Shown here piece by piece: positions 7,154-15,205 of a stretch of 20,621 nt of DNA. Under the pieces are notes generated by a model. The model was not told the origin of the DNA and did not search any database. It worked only from the letters and a program-made list of their open reading frames with translations. Position 1 is the first letter of the stretch. Every line of letters begins with the position of its first letter. The DNA lies in contig JBFHES010000046.1 in the NCBI GenBank assembly GCA_041584015.1, forward strand, positions 1 to 20,621, in the 5' to 3' direction. The stretch is from JBFHES01 sp041584015 (GTDB lineage Bacteria; Bacteroidota; Bacteroidia; Bacteroidales; M50B96). Position numbers and translations under genes: made by a program.

Positions 7154-7729
7154 CTACTTACTATTCCTAAGAATTAGGTCCTCAACCACTTTCGGAAAAC
7201 ATCGATATTCTAACACATGCACGCGTGAAGCAATTTCATCAGGGCCTTGTACATCCTGTATTCCAACCCGCTCCTGATAAATAATGGCACCATCATCATA
7301 GTGCTCGTTTACGTAATGAATGGTGATTCCGGTTTCAGGTTCCCTATTGGCAAAAACTGCTTGGTGCACATTATCTCCATACATTCCTTTGCCTCCATAC
7401 TTAGGCAGTAAAGCCGGATGGATATTAACAATCTTGTTGGGAAATTTCTTCGTTAAAGAAACAGGAACAAGCCATAGAAAGCCAGCAAGGACAATATAAT
7501 CAATCGCTCTACTTTCAAGCAATTCTTCAACAAAAGTTGAATGATAAAATTCATCTCTACCGAAAGTAAAACTATCAATACCTAATAATTCGGCTCTTGT
7601 ATGAACATAAGCCTTTTTGCTATTTGAAAGGAAACAATCTACCTTTACGTTGTTGCTCTTCTCAAAATACTTGACAAAATTTTCGGCATTACTCCCCGAA
7701 CCGGAGGCAAAAATGGCAACTTTAATCAT
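7154..7729 (-). CDS. purN: Phosphoribosylglycinamide formyltransferase (GART)
   Basis: Cytosolic enzyme of de novo purine synthesis, transferring the formyl group from 10-formyl-tetrahydrofolate to GAR. With the chosen start the protein has 191 residues and opens MIKVAIFASGSGSN, the usual nucleotide-binding start of the family. The catalytic triad is visible: N103 and H105 in VNIHPALLPKYGG, and D146 in DDGAIIYQ. An in-frame ATG four codons upstream (7739-7741) would add MIFK; homologues normally begin right at the first strand, so the inner ATG is preferred. The gene is divergent from acpP across about 190 bases and convergent with the PAS-like gene, with no base between the two stop codons. 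I found no clear TAnnTTTG element upstream. Confidence 0.95.
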   Translation of the reverse strand: MIKVAIFASGSGSNAENFVKYFEKSNNVKVDCFLSNSKKAYVHTRAELLGIDSFTFGRDEFYHSTFVEELLESRAIDYIVLAGFLWLVPVSLTKKFPNKIVNIHPALLPKYGGKGMYGDNVHQAVFANREPETGITIHYVNEHYDDGAIIYQERVGIQDVQGPDEIASRVHVLEYRCFPKVVEDLILRNSK

Positions 7730-7844
7730 CTTAAAAATCATTTAGATCAATTTCAATTAGGCTCAATTCTATTTGAGGATCAACTAATTCTTGCACAAAA
7801 GAACAAAATAAAAGATTCGAAAAAAGATAAATAATTGTATTTTT

Positions 7845-7876
7845 TTTGAAATTTACTGGTTTAATTTATTTCTTTG
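7845..7876 (+). promoter_or_regulatory. Promoter of the acpP-fabF-rnc operon
   Basis: TTTG at 7845-7848 and TTTCTTTG at 7869-7876 are separated by 20 bases. This fits the Bacteroidota -33/-7 arrangement TTTG-N19-21-TAnnTTTG with one mismatch in the -7 box. Transcription would start near 7883, giving a leader of about 44 bases. Position, spacing and the need for a strong promoter at acpP support it. Confidence 0.55.
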
Positions 7877-7926
7877 CACGGTTGAAAAAGTTCACAAAAT
7901 AAATGTTTTAACTAAATTAAAAAGTT

Positions 7927-8160
7927 ATGTCTGAAATCGAACAAAAAGTGAAAGCGATTATAGTTGAAAAACTTGGTGTTGAAGAAGATGAGGTTACTCA
8001 GGAGGCAAGTTTCACTAATGATTTGGGTGCTGATTCACTTGACACTGTTGAGTTGATCATGGAATTCGAAAAAGAATTTGACATCTCTATCCCTGATGAA
8101 ATGGCAGAAAGCATTGGTACAGTTGGCGATGCTATTACATTCATTAACAAAGCAGTTTAG
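7927..8160 (+). CDS. acpP: Acyl carrier protein
   Basis: A 77-residue acidic helical protein that carries the growing acyl chain in fatty-acid synthesis as a thioester on 4'-phosphopantetheine. The attachment serine is S37 in the invariant DSL motif (LGADSLDTVELIM). The length and the closing helix (ESIGTVGDAITFI) are standard. It is followed by fabF after 21 bases, and the acpP-fabF-rnc order is the common arrangement in Bacteroidota. A good promoter precedes it. ACP is normally one of the most abundant proteins, consistent with its first place in the operon. Confidence 0.98.
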   Translation: MSEIEQKVKAIIVEKLGVEEDEVTQEASFTNDLGADSLDTVELIMEFEKEFDISIPDEMAESIGTVGDAITFINKAV

Positions 8161-8181
8161 TAAATACCTATACGAAATTCT

Positions 8182-9435
8182 ATGGAATTAAAACGAGTAG
8201 TGGTTACTGGCCTTGGGGCCATTACCCCACTTGGGAATTCTGTTGATGAGTTTATGGATAACCTAATGCAAGGTGTTAGTGGTGCCGGAACTATAACAAG
8301 ATTCGACACCACTAATTTTAAAACCAAATTTGCATGTGAGGTTAAGGATTTCGATCCTACTGAATACATTGACAGAAAAGAAGTTCGCAGATTGGATCTA
8401 TATGCCCAGTTTGCACTAGCTTCGACTGACCAGGCCATTGCCGACAGCGGATTAGATTTAGAGTCGATTGACCTAAGTAAGTTCGGTGTCATTTGGGGTT
8501 CTGGCATAGGGGGTTCAGGAACATTCCTTCACGAGGTGATTGGATATACTGAGAACGGAAAAAAGCCAAGGTTTAATCCTTTCTTCATTCCTAAGATGAT
8601 TGCAGATATTGCTTCAGGGCACATCTCAATGCGTCATGGTTTGCGAGGACCAAACTTTACAACAGTATCTGCATGTGCTTCTTCTAGCAATGCAATTATT
8701 GATGCTTACAACTACATCCGTCTGGGAATTGCTAAAGGTTTTGTAACCGGAGGTTCTGAAGCGGCTGTAAACGAAGTAGGTATTGGCGGTTTTAACGCAA
8801 TGAAAGCAATTTCAACAAAAAATGATGAACCAGAGAAAGCCTCTCGTCCATTCGATGCAAACCGTGATGGTTTTGTTATGGGTGAAGGTAGTGGTGCATT
8901 AATACTTGAAGAGCTGGAACATGCAAAAGCACGAGGTGCAAAAATCTATGCAGAAATAGTTGGCGGTGGTATGTCAGCAGATGCACATCATTTAACAGCT
9001 CCACATCCGGAAGGAAGAGGTGCCGCTGATGTTATGAGAAATGCACTGGAAGATGCTGGTATGGATCCATCGGAAGTTGACTATATAAACGTTCATGGTA
9101 CAAGTACCCCGCTTGGAGATATCTCCGAGGTAATTGCCATAAAAAACATCTTCGGTGAACATGCTACCAAGTTGAACATTAGTTCAACAAAGTCTATGCA
9201 TGGCCATTTGTTAGGTGCAGCTGGTGCAGTTGAATCTATTGCAGCAATAGCAGCAATTAACAAAAATATTGTTCCACCAACCATTAATTTTGAAACTCCA
9301 GACGAGCGTGTTGATTATTCATTAAATTTCACTTTTAATGAAGCTCAGAAGAGAGAAGTTAATGTTGCCATCTCAAACACATTTGGATTTGGTGGACATA
9401 ATGCGTCTATTATTTATAAAGCATATTCTGAATAA
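8182..9435 (+). CDS. fabF: Beta-ketoacyl-ACP synthase II
   Basis: A 417-residue condensing enzyme of type II fatty-acid elongation that joins malonyl-ACP to acyl-ACP. The thiolase-fold catalytic triad is complete: nucleophile C165 in VSACASSSNAI, H305 in INVHGTSTPLGD and H340 in STKSMHGHLLGAAGA. The glycine-rich ending ISNTFGFGGHNAS (398-410) is also typical. The length and the N-terminal RVVVTGLGAITPLG fit FabF rather than FabB. It sits between acpP and rnc with short gaps (21 and 8 bases), indicating one transcript. Confidence 0.98.
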   Translation: MELKRVVVTGLGAITPLGNSVDEFMDNLMQGVSGAGTITRFDTTNFKTKFACEVKDFDPTEYIDRKEVRRLDLYAQFALASTDQAIADSGLDLESIDLSKFGVIWGSGIGGSGTFLHEVIGYTENGKKPRFNPFFIPKMIADIASGHISMRHGLRGPNFTTVSACASSSNAIIDAYNYIRLGIAKGFVTGGSEAAVNEVGIGGFNAMKAISTKNDEPEKASRPFDANRDGFVMGEGSGALILEELEHAKARGAKIYAEIVGGGMSADAHHLTAPHPEGRGAADVMRNALEDAGMDPSEVDYINVHGTSTPLGDISEVIAIKNIFGEHATKLNISSTKSMHGHLLGAAGAVESIAAIAAINKNIVPPTINFETPDERVDYSLNFTFNEAQKREVNVAISNTFGFGGHNASIIYKAYSE

Positions 9436-9443
9436 GTTGTATT

Positions 9444-10184
9444 GTGGTTGTGTCGCTATTTAGTCCCGTAAAAACTCTGTTTTCAAAGAACAGACAATTT
9501 TACAGGAAGATAAAGTCCAATTTTGGATTTTGTCCACACAACCATAGACTTTACGAAATAGCTTTTACTCATAGGTCGGCACCTATTAAAGTAGCTGACG
9601 GCAGTGTGGTGAATAACGAACGCCTTGAATTTCTTGGCGATGCTATTCTTGATGCTGTTGTAGCTGACTTTTTATTTAAACGATTCCCAAACGAAAATGA
9701 AGGATTTCTAACACAAATGAGATCTAAAATCGTAAAGCGGGAGTTTTTAAATGTGCTTGCCCGAAAAGTTGGATTAGATAAATTCCTGGTAGCTCACACC
9801 AATAATTCATCCCCCAAGAGAAACTTATATGGCGATGCTTTAGAAGCTTTTCTTGGTGCTATATATTTGGATATGGGCTATAAGTTTACCAAAAAATTTA
9901 TCGAACACGATCTGATTTCAAAACATATAGATCTGGATAAACTACGGCATACCGACACTAATTATAAGAGTCAGTTGCTTGAATGGATTCAGAAATACAA
10001 AAAGGAGATGTCGATCTATACAGATACAGATCCGACACAAGCAGAACGATTTATTTCATACGTTCGTATTGAACAAGAGATATACGGTTCTGGAGTAGGA
10101 AGATCGAAAAAAGAGGCTGAACAAAACGCGGCAGAGAAAGCTCTTTTTAAAGTTAACGGAAACGGAAGCGTTGAACAGAAATAA
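9444..10184 (+). CDS. rnc: Ribonuclease III, GTG start
   Basis: Double-stranded-RNA endonuclease for rRNA and mRNA processing. The 246-residue protein has the RNase III signature NERLEFLGDAILD (58-70), further acidic catalytic residues D131 and E134 in YGDALEAFLGAIYLD, and a C-terminal dsRNA-binding domain (about 173-236) ending in the usual GRSKKEAEQNAAEKAL. The N-terminus is about 20 residues longer than in E. coli, as is common in Bacteroidota. No ATG precedes the signature, so initiation is at GTG 9444, or at the second GTG at 9450; an in-frame stop sits at 9429-9431. It is the last gene of the acpP operon, 8 bases after fabF, and its stop codon overlaps the base of the terminator stem. 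Confidence 0.97.
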   Translation: MVVSLFSPVKTLFSKNRQFYRKIKSNFGFCPHNHRLYEIAFTHRSAPIKVADGSVVNNERLEFLGDAILDAVVADFLFKRFPNENEGFLTQMRSKIVKREFLNVLARKVGLDKFLVAHTNNSSPKRNLYGDALEAFLGAIYLDMGYKFTKKFIEHDLISKHIDLDKLRHTDTNYKSQLLEWIQKYKKEMSIYTDTDPTQAERFISYVRIEQEIYGSGVGRSKKEAEQNAAEKALFKVNGNGSVEQK

Positions 10185-10214
10185 AAAATGGCCGGTTATT
10201 AACCGGCCATTTTT
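10184..10214. terminator. Bidirectional intrinsic terminator between rnc and ilvE
   Basis: A perfect 14-base-pair stem runs from 10184-10197 to 10201-10214, with core TGGCCGGTT/AACCGGCCA and a 3-base ATT loop. A-run and T-run flanks occur on both sides, so it can end transcription from rnc on plus and from ilvE on minus. The last base of the rnc stop codon is the first base of the stem. Confidence 0.93.
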
Positions 10215-10234
10215 ATATATATGCTATTTTTTGC

Positions 10235-11257
10235 TTAGATATCTAAAATATCAACCCACCCGTGTATGTCCTCAGCATCACCAGTTTGAATGGCAATTAG
10301 CTGATTATACAATTTAAGTGATATCGGACCAGGATTACCATCCTTTGAAAAAACAAATTCCTCTTCTGTCTTTTCATCTACAATCTTGCGTATTGGACTA
10401 ATAACAGCAGCAGTACCGCAGGCACCCGCCTCTTCAAATGTTCCAATCTCATCAATATGAACAGGTCTTCTCTCGGCTTTTAGACCAAGATCCTGAGCCA
10501 ATTGTATAAGACTTAAATTTGTAATTGACGGTAATATTGAATGTGATTTTGGGGTAATGTATGTGTTATCCTTTATGCCAAAGAAATTTGCAGGACCACA
10601 CTCATCAATGTACTCCTTCTCTTTTGCATCAAGGTAAATTACTGAAGCAAAACCTGCATCATGTCCCTTTTTCAATGACAATAGGCTGGATGCATAGTTA
10701 CCTCCAACTTTAATATGACCAGTTCCAAGAGGTGCAGCTCTATCATATGATCTGCAAACCATCATGTCAACCGGCTTAAAGCCTTCCTTGAAGTATGGTC
10801 CAACAGGAGTTACAAATACCATGAACATATACTCATTAGCTGGTTTTACACCCACCTGAGCACCTGTTCCAATTAATAATGGACGTAAATACAACGAAGC
10901 ACCAGAACCATATGGTGGAATAAACTCACTATTTAATTCAATGGCCTTGGTTATTGATTTATAGAATAACTCATCTGGTACACCAGCCATAAGAATACCG
11001 TCAGCTGATTGTCTCATTCTACTTGCATTCTCATTCCAGCGGAATAGTCTTACCTTACCATCCTTACCTTTAAAGGCTTTCAATCCTTCAAAAGCTTCTT
11101 GGCCATAATGAAGACAAGTTGCTGCAATGTGAATATTTATTGTTTCCGATGAAGAGATTTCTAATTCTCCCCACTTACCATCTCGGTAATAGCACCTGAC
11201 ATTATAATTCGTTTTTTGATATCCGAATGGCAGGTTTTTCCAGTCTAAATTTGCCAT
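10235..11257 (-). CDS. ilvE: Branched-chain amino acid aminotransferase (long, BCAT2-like type)
   Basis: PLP-dependent fold-type IV transaminase interconverting leucine, isoleucine and valine with their 2-oxo acids. The 340-residue protein has the PLP-binding lysine K183 in GHIKVGGNYAS, the class IV signature ECGPANFFGI (about 219-228), FEEAGACGTAA (274-284) and the C-terminal IQTGDAEDIHGW typical of the eukaryote-like type II BCATs. The ATG at 11255-11257 (MANLDWKNLPFGY) is chosen because the reading frame extends upstream only through a TTG and the predicted promoter lies within that extension. It converges on rnc and shares its terminator. It follows the cyclase gene on the same strand after 135 bases, with its own promoter. 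Confidence 0.96.
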   Translation of the reverse strand: MANLDWKNLPFGYQKTNYNVRCYYRDGKWGELEISSSETINIHIAATCLHYGQEAFEGLKAFKGKDGKVRLFRWNENASRMRQSADGILMAGVPDELFYKSITKAIELNSEFIPPYGSGASLYLRPLLIGTGAQVGVKPANEYMFMVFVTPVGPYFKEGFKPVDMMVCRSYDRAAPLGTGHIKVGGNYASSLLSLKKGHDAGFASVIYLDAKEKEYIDECGPANFFGIKDNTYITPKSHSILPSITNLSLIQLAQDLGLKAERRPVHIDEIGTFEEAGACGTAAVISPIRKIVDEKTEEEFVFSKDGNPGPISLKLYNQLIAIQTGDAEDIHGWVDILDI

Positions 11258-11300
11258 GATAGTATTAAGTGTTGTATAATGATTATTATTTAGATTTTCA

Positions 11301-11308
11301 CAAAAATA
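11301..11308 (-). promoter_or_regulatory. -7 promoter element for ilvE
   Basis: Read on the minus strand this is TATTTTTG, an exact TAnnTTTG match. The -33 position (about 11329-11332, read AATG) matches TTTG poorly. Transcription would start near 11294 with a leader of about 37 bases to the ATG at 11257. This supports the shorter ilvE start. Confidence 0.45.
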
Positions 11309-11392
11309 TATAATTATTGATGAATTTCCATTGGTTTTAACATGTTCTACAACCAATTTAAAAAGGCACTATAAGAGTCAGGTTATCAGCCC

Positions 11393-14300
11393 TTAAAAGA
11401 AGGATGACAGAAAGTCCATTTGCCTTAAATTATCAAGCTGTTGGTTTTTATTAACATCTCGTGAATTCTTAGCACTGTCTGTAAAATAGGTGTGTTTTTC
11501 GATAAAATTAATCTGCGTTTTCAACCATTCATCCACTGACTTTATACGCTTTCGTTCATACAACTCCATGAACAGATTTCTTGACACCGGGATAAAATCT
11601 TTACGACCTAGATAATCCAAATCTGCATCGCAAATTATTTCTTCTAAATGGTTCTTTGGTACGGGCGGAAACTTTGTTGCCATTATTAACTGGCATATTT
11701 GCTCTATTTGATACACATTGTAATTAAATGCAGGAAGAATTTTCTTGGCAAGTTTAACGCTATGATATTCATGATTTTCATAATCGATACTAAAACCACT
11801 GTCATGCAATAGAGCAGCTGTTTTTACAATCACCTGTTCTTCTTTCGAAATATTCTCGCTTTGCGCAATTACTTCGGCCATGTTGGTCACATCAATTGTA
11901 TGCTTTAAGTTATGATAATATAAATTTGATGGTAACTCCTGCTCAAGTTTCTTAACCATAAAATCATACAGGTCTAAGTAACGTAACTCGGCCAATTCTT
12001 GCATTAGCTTATCATTCGGAGTAATCTTCTTCTTATCTGCTGCATACTCACTCTTTAAGCCATTAACAAAGTACATTTCTGTAACATTTCCGGACTTTAG
12101 TGTTAATGTTCCATGAAATTCGCATTCGAAATAATCCTTAATGAGCTCGTAGGTTGCCTGCGAGATATTTACTTTCTCGATAACGCCATTGGACTCCATT
12201 CTACTTGCATTGTTAACAGTTACCCCCCAGATGTCGTAAGAAAGCTTTTTGTCACCAATAACCCCGGCAATGACAGATCCTGTATGAATTCCAATTCTAA
12301 GTCCCCAGTTTAAGTGTTTTGTTTTTTGCTCGTCGAATTCAAAGACAGTCATAAATTCGCGCAACTCTAACGCTGCCAATACAACTTCAACCGGATTGGT
12401 ACGATTGGTTTCAGGAATTCCGCCAGCGCACATATATCCATCTCCAATGGTTTTAATCTTTTCTACCTGATACTTGTCAATAATGGCATCAACTTTTTGA
12501 AAGAACTCATCTAACTTGGTAATTAATATTTCAGGTTCAATAAGTTCTGTTATCTCTGTAAATCCCTGTATATCTGAAAACATTACCGAAACCAAATCGA
12601 ATTTACGTGTTGTCGCCTTTCCATTAAGTTTTAATTCCTGAGCGGTTTTCTGAGGCAGCATATTCACCAATAAATCTTCGGCTCGCTCAAACTCCTTTAC
12701 CAGGTCTTCTGTTCTTTCCTTGATTATTCGTTCCAACTTACTTTTCTCTTTTGCAAATTGATACGATCGTACTTTATACATCATTATGCTAAAAGTAATG
12801 AGCACAATAGCGTAAATAATAAAAGCAAATGTTGTGAAATAAAACGGAGCCAGCATAACAAACGATAGACTGTCCGATTCCGTTTCGTTACCATAAATAT
12901 CTCTGGCTTTTACAAAAAAGGTATATTTCCCTGATGGTAGTGAGGTGTATTCTTTAGCAGTTCTTTTACCCCACTCCGACCAGTTCTCGTCATAATTCTC
13001 AAGGAAATAAGTGTACTCAATGTTTTCTCCATCAATATATGCCGGACATACATACGACAGCTTTATAGAGGCAACATCATTTTTAATTTTTAGCAATTCA
13101 CGTTTTTTCAAAGCGTTCTTGGCCTCAGGATTCACATATAAAACGGTATCATCAGAAAGCGTTATGCTTTGAATGTAAGTGGATAAATTTAAACCAGCCG
13201 GCGGTTTTTGTCTTCTATCAATTCGTACAAGTCCATCAACACCACCCAGCCACACAAGACTATCCTTACCCGGATAAATTGTTTCAATACTAATGTCATT
13301 CACTTTCTGAAACATGATTTGCTCTACAGAAGCACCAATTGTATCATCGGTAAAGCTGAGTTGAATAAGCTGCTTGCTGGCATCAAGATTATTATTCAGC
13401 AAGGTGTAAATATGGCCGTCTGCCAATTGTGTTATCGGATGAAGCCATTTATTCTTGTCTGAAAAATCGAGGCCAAAAGGATTTCCGGGTTCCAGTTCCC
13501 AACTTGTAGGATTAAATTCATACACGCCTGTTTCGCTAGAGAAGTACAGCGCATTATTTGCCGAGAACACATCAACCCATCCATAAACTGAAGGCAAGAG
13601 GGAATCGGTATTATAATGTTTTAAGTCCCATGAATTTTCGGTCCCATCTTGTTCTTTCAACATATAAAGGCCGTAGAAATTAGTTCCAAACCAGATGTTA
13701 TTTTCTGCATCCTCGGCTATTGACCTTACCTGACCATTAATCTTAAACTTGCTTAGTACCTCGAACACATCTCCTTCACTAATTTTGAGCACCTTAATGG
13801 CCGACGGACATCCTGCATATAAAATCTCCGGATTGTTTTTTGATAACCGTAATTCATTCACTGCCACATTAAATTTTAGTGTGGCTTCTCTGCCATCCAG
13901 CTTATATATACCGTTTGAGGTATAGGCAAAAAACTGTCCCGATTTCTCGAAGAAACCATGAGCAATACCAATAAGCCCTGCTATACGCTGAAACTTCTCA
14001 TTGTTCAAATAATCCGGATGATCAGTTGGGTTTGAGGACAACCCGGCATAAACACCATTTACCGTCCCAACGTACATTAAATCATTAAATGGATGAATCG
14101 ACAAAACATTTCCTTCTATACCATTATTGATATTCAGAAAACTGTAGGATGCCGGGTATTCTATTCGACTAATACCATTTTGCAAACACGCCCATAGATT
14201 GTTAGTTTTATCAGGATAAAGCGCATGCACATAGTTATCGTAGAGCCCATTGGTTTTATTTATGTACTTTACAATTTCGCCTTGCCTATTAATAACAACA

Positions 14301-15130
14301 ATACCATTACCCCTGGTCCCAATGGCCAATAATCCATCAGATAAAATCGCTATATCGGTAAATATGTGATTCGTAATGAAATCATCGGCTTCGGTTTCAA
14401 AGGCTTCAACTGTCTTTAAATCATACAGCCAAAAAGTTGGATCATTCTCGGTTCTTATCAGGTATTTATCGTCAAAGGGTATAATGTCCAGTATTTTTTT
14501 CTCGCGGAAAAACATTCCCAAAGGCAAGCCCTCAATCCTGTTGTCGCTATAAATCGACAAACCCTGATAAGGTCTGTTTAAGAAAACAGCATCACCGGCC
14601 TTAAACACGCTCACCTCAAAATTCTTTTCACCCATCAACTGAATATAGTCGTGATGAAATAAATAAAGATTACTTTCTGTCTCAAAAAACACCTGATCCC
14701 CCAGTGTAACTACATTATGCACAAGACCGAAATCGGCTTTCTTAAGCAATTTATCCTTAAGCGATTTATACGCATAACGGTTATCCACCGAAGGACTTAG
14801 AATTCCAAAATCATTGTAAGAACCAATGTACACTTTTCCACTAGCATCGATATCTAAATACGGCCAACCAGGAACATTTATGTGGTGCCACGAATGGTTA
14901 TTAAACTCCATAATCCCATTCTCATTACCGATAAACACCACCCCACGTTTATCCTGAACAATGGAAAAATTCTCATTGTCGCTGCCATATTCTTTTGGAG
15001 GATAATTTTGGATGTAAGGCATACCTGGATTGGCAATTTGCCCGTTTAAATCTTGCGTTATTAGGCTAAAGAGAAGTAATATCGAAATGTGTGAAGATAA
15101 AACATAAATAAAATGCTTTAATTTTGCCAT
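11393..15130 (-). CDS. Transmembrane propeller-sensor class III adenylyl cyclase fused to an HD phosphohydrolase-like domain
   Basis: A 1245-residue membrane protein predicted to turn an extracytoplasmic signal into cAMP. Order: signal sequence (1-31); two-component-regulator-type beta-propeller (about 45-640, repeats such as DNYVHALYPDKTNNLWA and VRSIAEDAENNIWFGT); Y_Y_Y domain (about 685-757, with YTYFLENYDENWSEWG); one transmembrane helix (about 761-784); coiled coil with the cyclase-linker motif LLVNMLPQKTAQEL; cyclase domain (about 845-1022); HD domain (about 1045-1225). Cyclase residues are complete: metal-binding D853 and D897, adenine-selecting K893 (EKIKTIGD) and D966 (YDIWG), transition-state N973 and R977. 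The HD part keeps H1073 and H1077 (YHNLKH), H1109-D1110 (LLHDSG) and D1168 (CDADLD). An in-frame TTG at 15157 would add nine residues, but the ATG at 15130 fits the signal sequence better. The sensor half is that of hybrid two-component systems, with the kinase replaced by a cyclase. HD activity is inferred. Confidence 0.92.
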   Translation of the reverse strand: MAKLKHFIYVLSSHISILLLFSLITQDLNGQIANPGMPYIQNYPPKEYGSDNENFSIVQDKRGVVFIGNENGIMEFNNHSWHHINVPGWPYLDIDASGKVYIGSYNDFGILSPSVDNRYAYKSLKDKLLKKADFGLVHNVVTLGDQVFFETESNLYLFHHDYIQLMGEKNFEVSVFKAGDAVFLNRPYQGLSIYSDNRIEGLPLGMFFREKKILDIIPFDDKYLIRTENDPTFWLYDLKTVEAFETEADDFITNHIFTDIAILSDGLLAIGTRGNGIVVINRQGEIVKYINKTNGLYDNYVHALYPDKTNNLWACLQNGISRIEYPASYSFLNINNGIEGNVLSIHPFNDLMYVGTVNGVYAGLSSNPTDHPDYLNNEKFQRIAGLIGIAHGFFEKSGQFFAYTSNGIYKLDGREATLKFNVAVNELRLSKNNPEILYAGCPSAIKVLKISEGDVFEVLSKFKINGQVRSIAEDAENNIWFGTNFYGLYMLKEQDGTENSWDLKHYNTDSLLPSVYGWVDVFSANNALYFSSETGVYEFNPTSWELEPGNPFGLDFSDKNKWLHPITQLADGHIYTLLNNNLDASKQLIQLSFTDDTIGASVEQIMFQKVNDISIETIYPGKDSLVWLGGVDGLVRIDRRQKPPAGLNLSTYIQSITLSDDTVLYVNPEAKNALKKRELLKIKNDVASIKLSYVCPAYIDGENIEYTYFLENYDENWSEWGKRTAKEYTSLPSGKYTFFVKARDIYGNETESDSLSFVMLAPFYFTTFAFIIYAIVLITFSIMMYKVRSYQFAKEKSKLERIIKERTEDLVKEFERAEDLLVNMLPQKTAQELKLNGKATTRKFDLVSVMFSDIQGFTEITELIEPEILITKLDEFFQKVDAIIDKYQVEKIKTIGDGYMCAGGIPETNRTNPVEVVLAALELREFMTVFEFDEQKTKHLNWGLRIGIHTGSVIAGVIGDKKLSYDIWGVTVNNASRMESNGVIEKVNISQATYELIKDYFECEFHGTLTLKSGNVTEMYFVNGLKSEYAADKKKITPNDKLMQELAELRYLDLYDFMVKKLEQELPSNLYYHNLKHTIDVTNMAEVIAQSENISKEEQVIVKTAALLHDSGFSIDYENHEYHSVKLAKKILPAFNYNVYQIEQICQLIMATKFPPVPKNHLEEIICDADLDYLGRKDFIPVSRNLFMELYERKRIKSVDEWLKTQINFIEKHTYFTDSAKNSRDVNKNQQLDNLRQMDFLSSFF

Positions 15131-15205
15131 GTTTTGAAAAATGTCTATTTTAATCAAGAATTCAATTTTTAAATATAGCCATTAATATTTGAAATAATAT
15201 TTAAT

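Noticed and set aside
8157..8507. Open reading frame of 116 codons antisense to the start of fabF
   Set aside because: fabF on the plus strand has all family motifs through this region; the reverse frame shows no recognisable motif and is a shadow.
11258..11356. N-terminal extension of ilvE by 33 residues from a TTG
   Set aside because: The extension is low-complexity, Asn-rich, unlike family members, begins with TTG and contains the predicted promoter; the ATG at 11257 gives the usual length.
4816..15130. H-NOX and the class III cyclase as parts of one soluble-guanylyl-cyclase-like system
   Set aside because: They are on opposite strands with purN, acpP, fabF, rnc and ilvE between them. 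The cyclase has its own exported sensor, lacks an HNOBA domain and carries the adenine-selecting Lys/Asp pair rather than the Glu/Cys of guanylyl cyclases.
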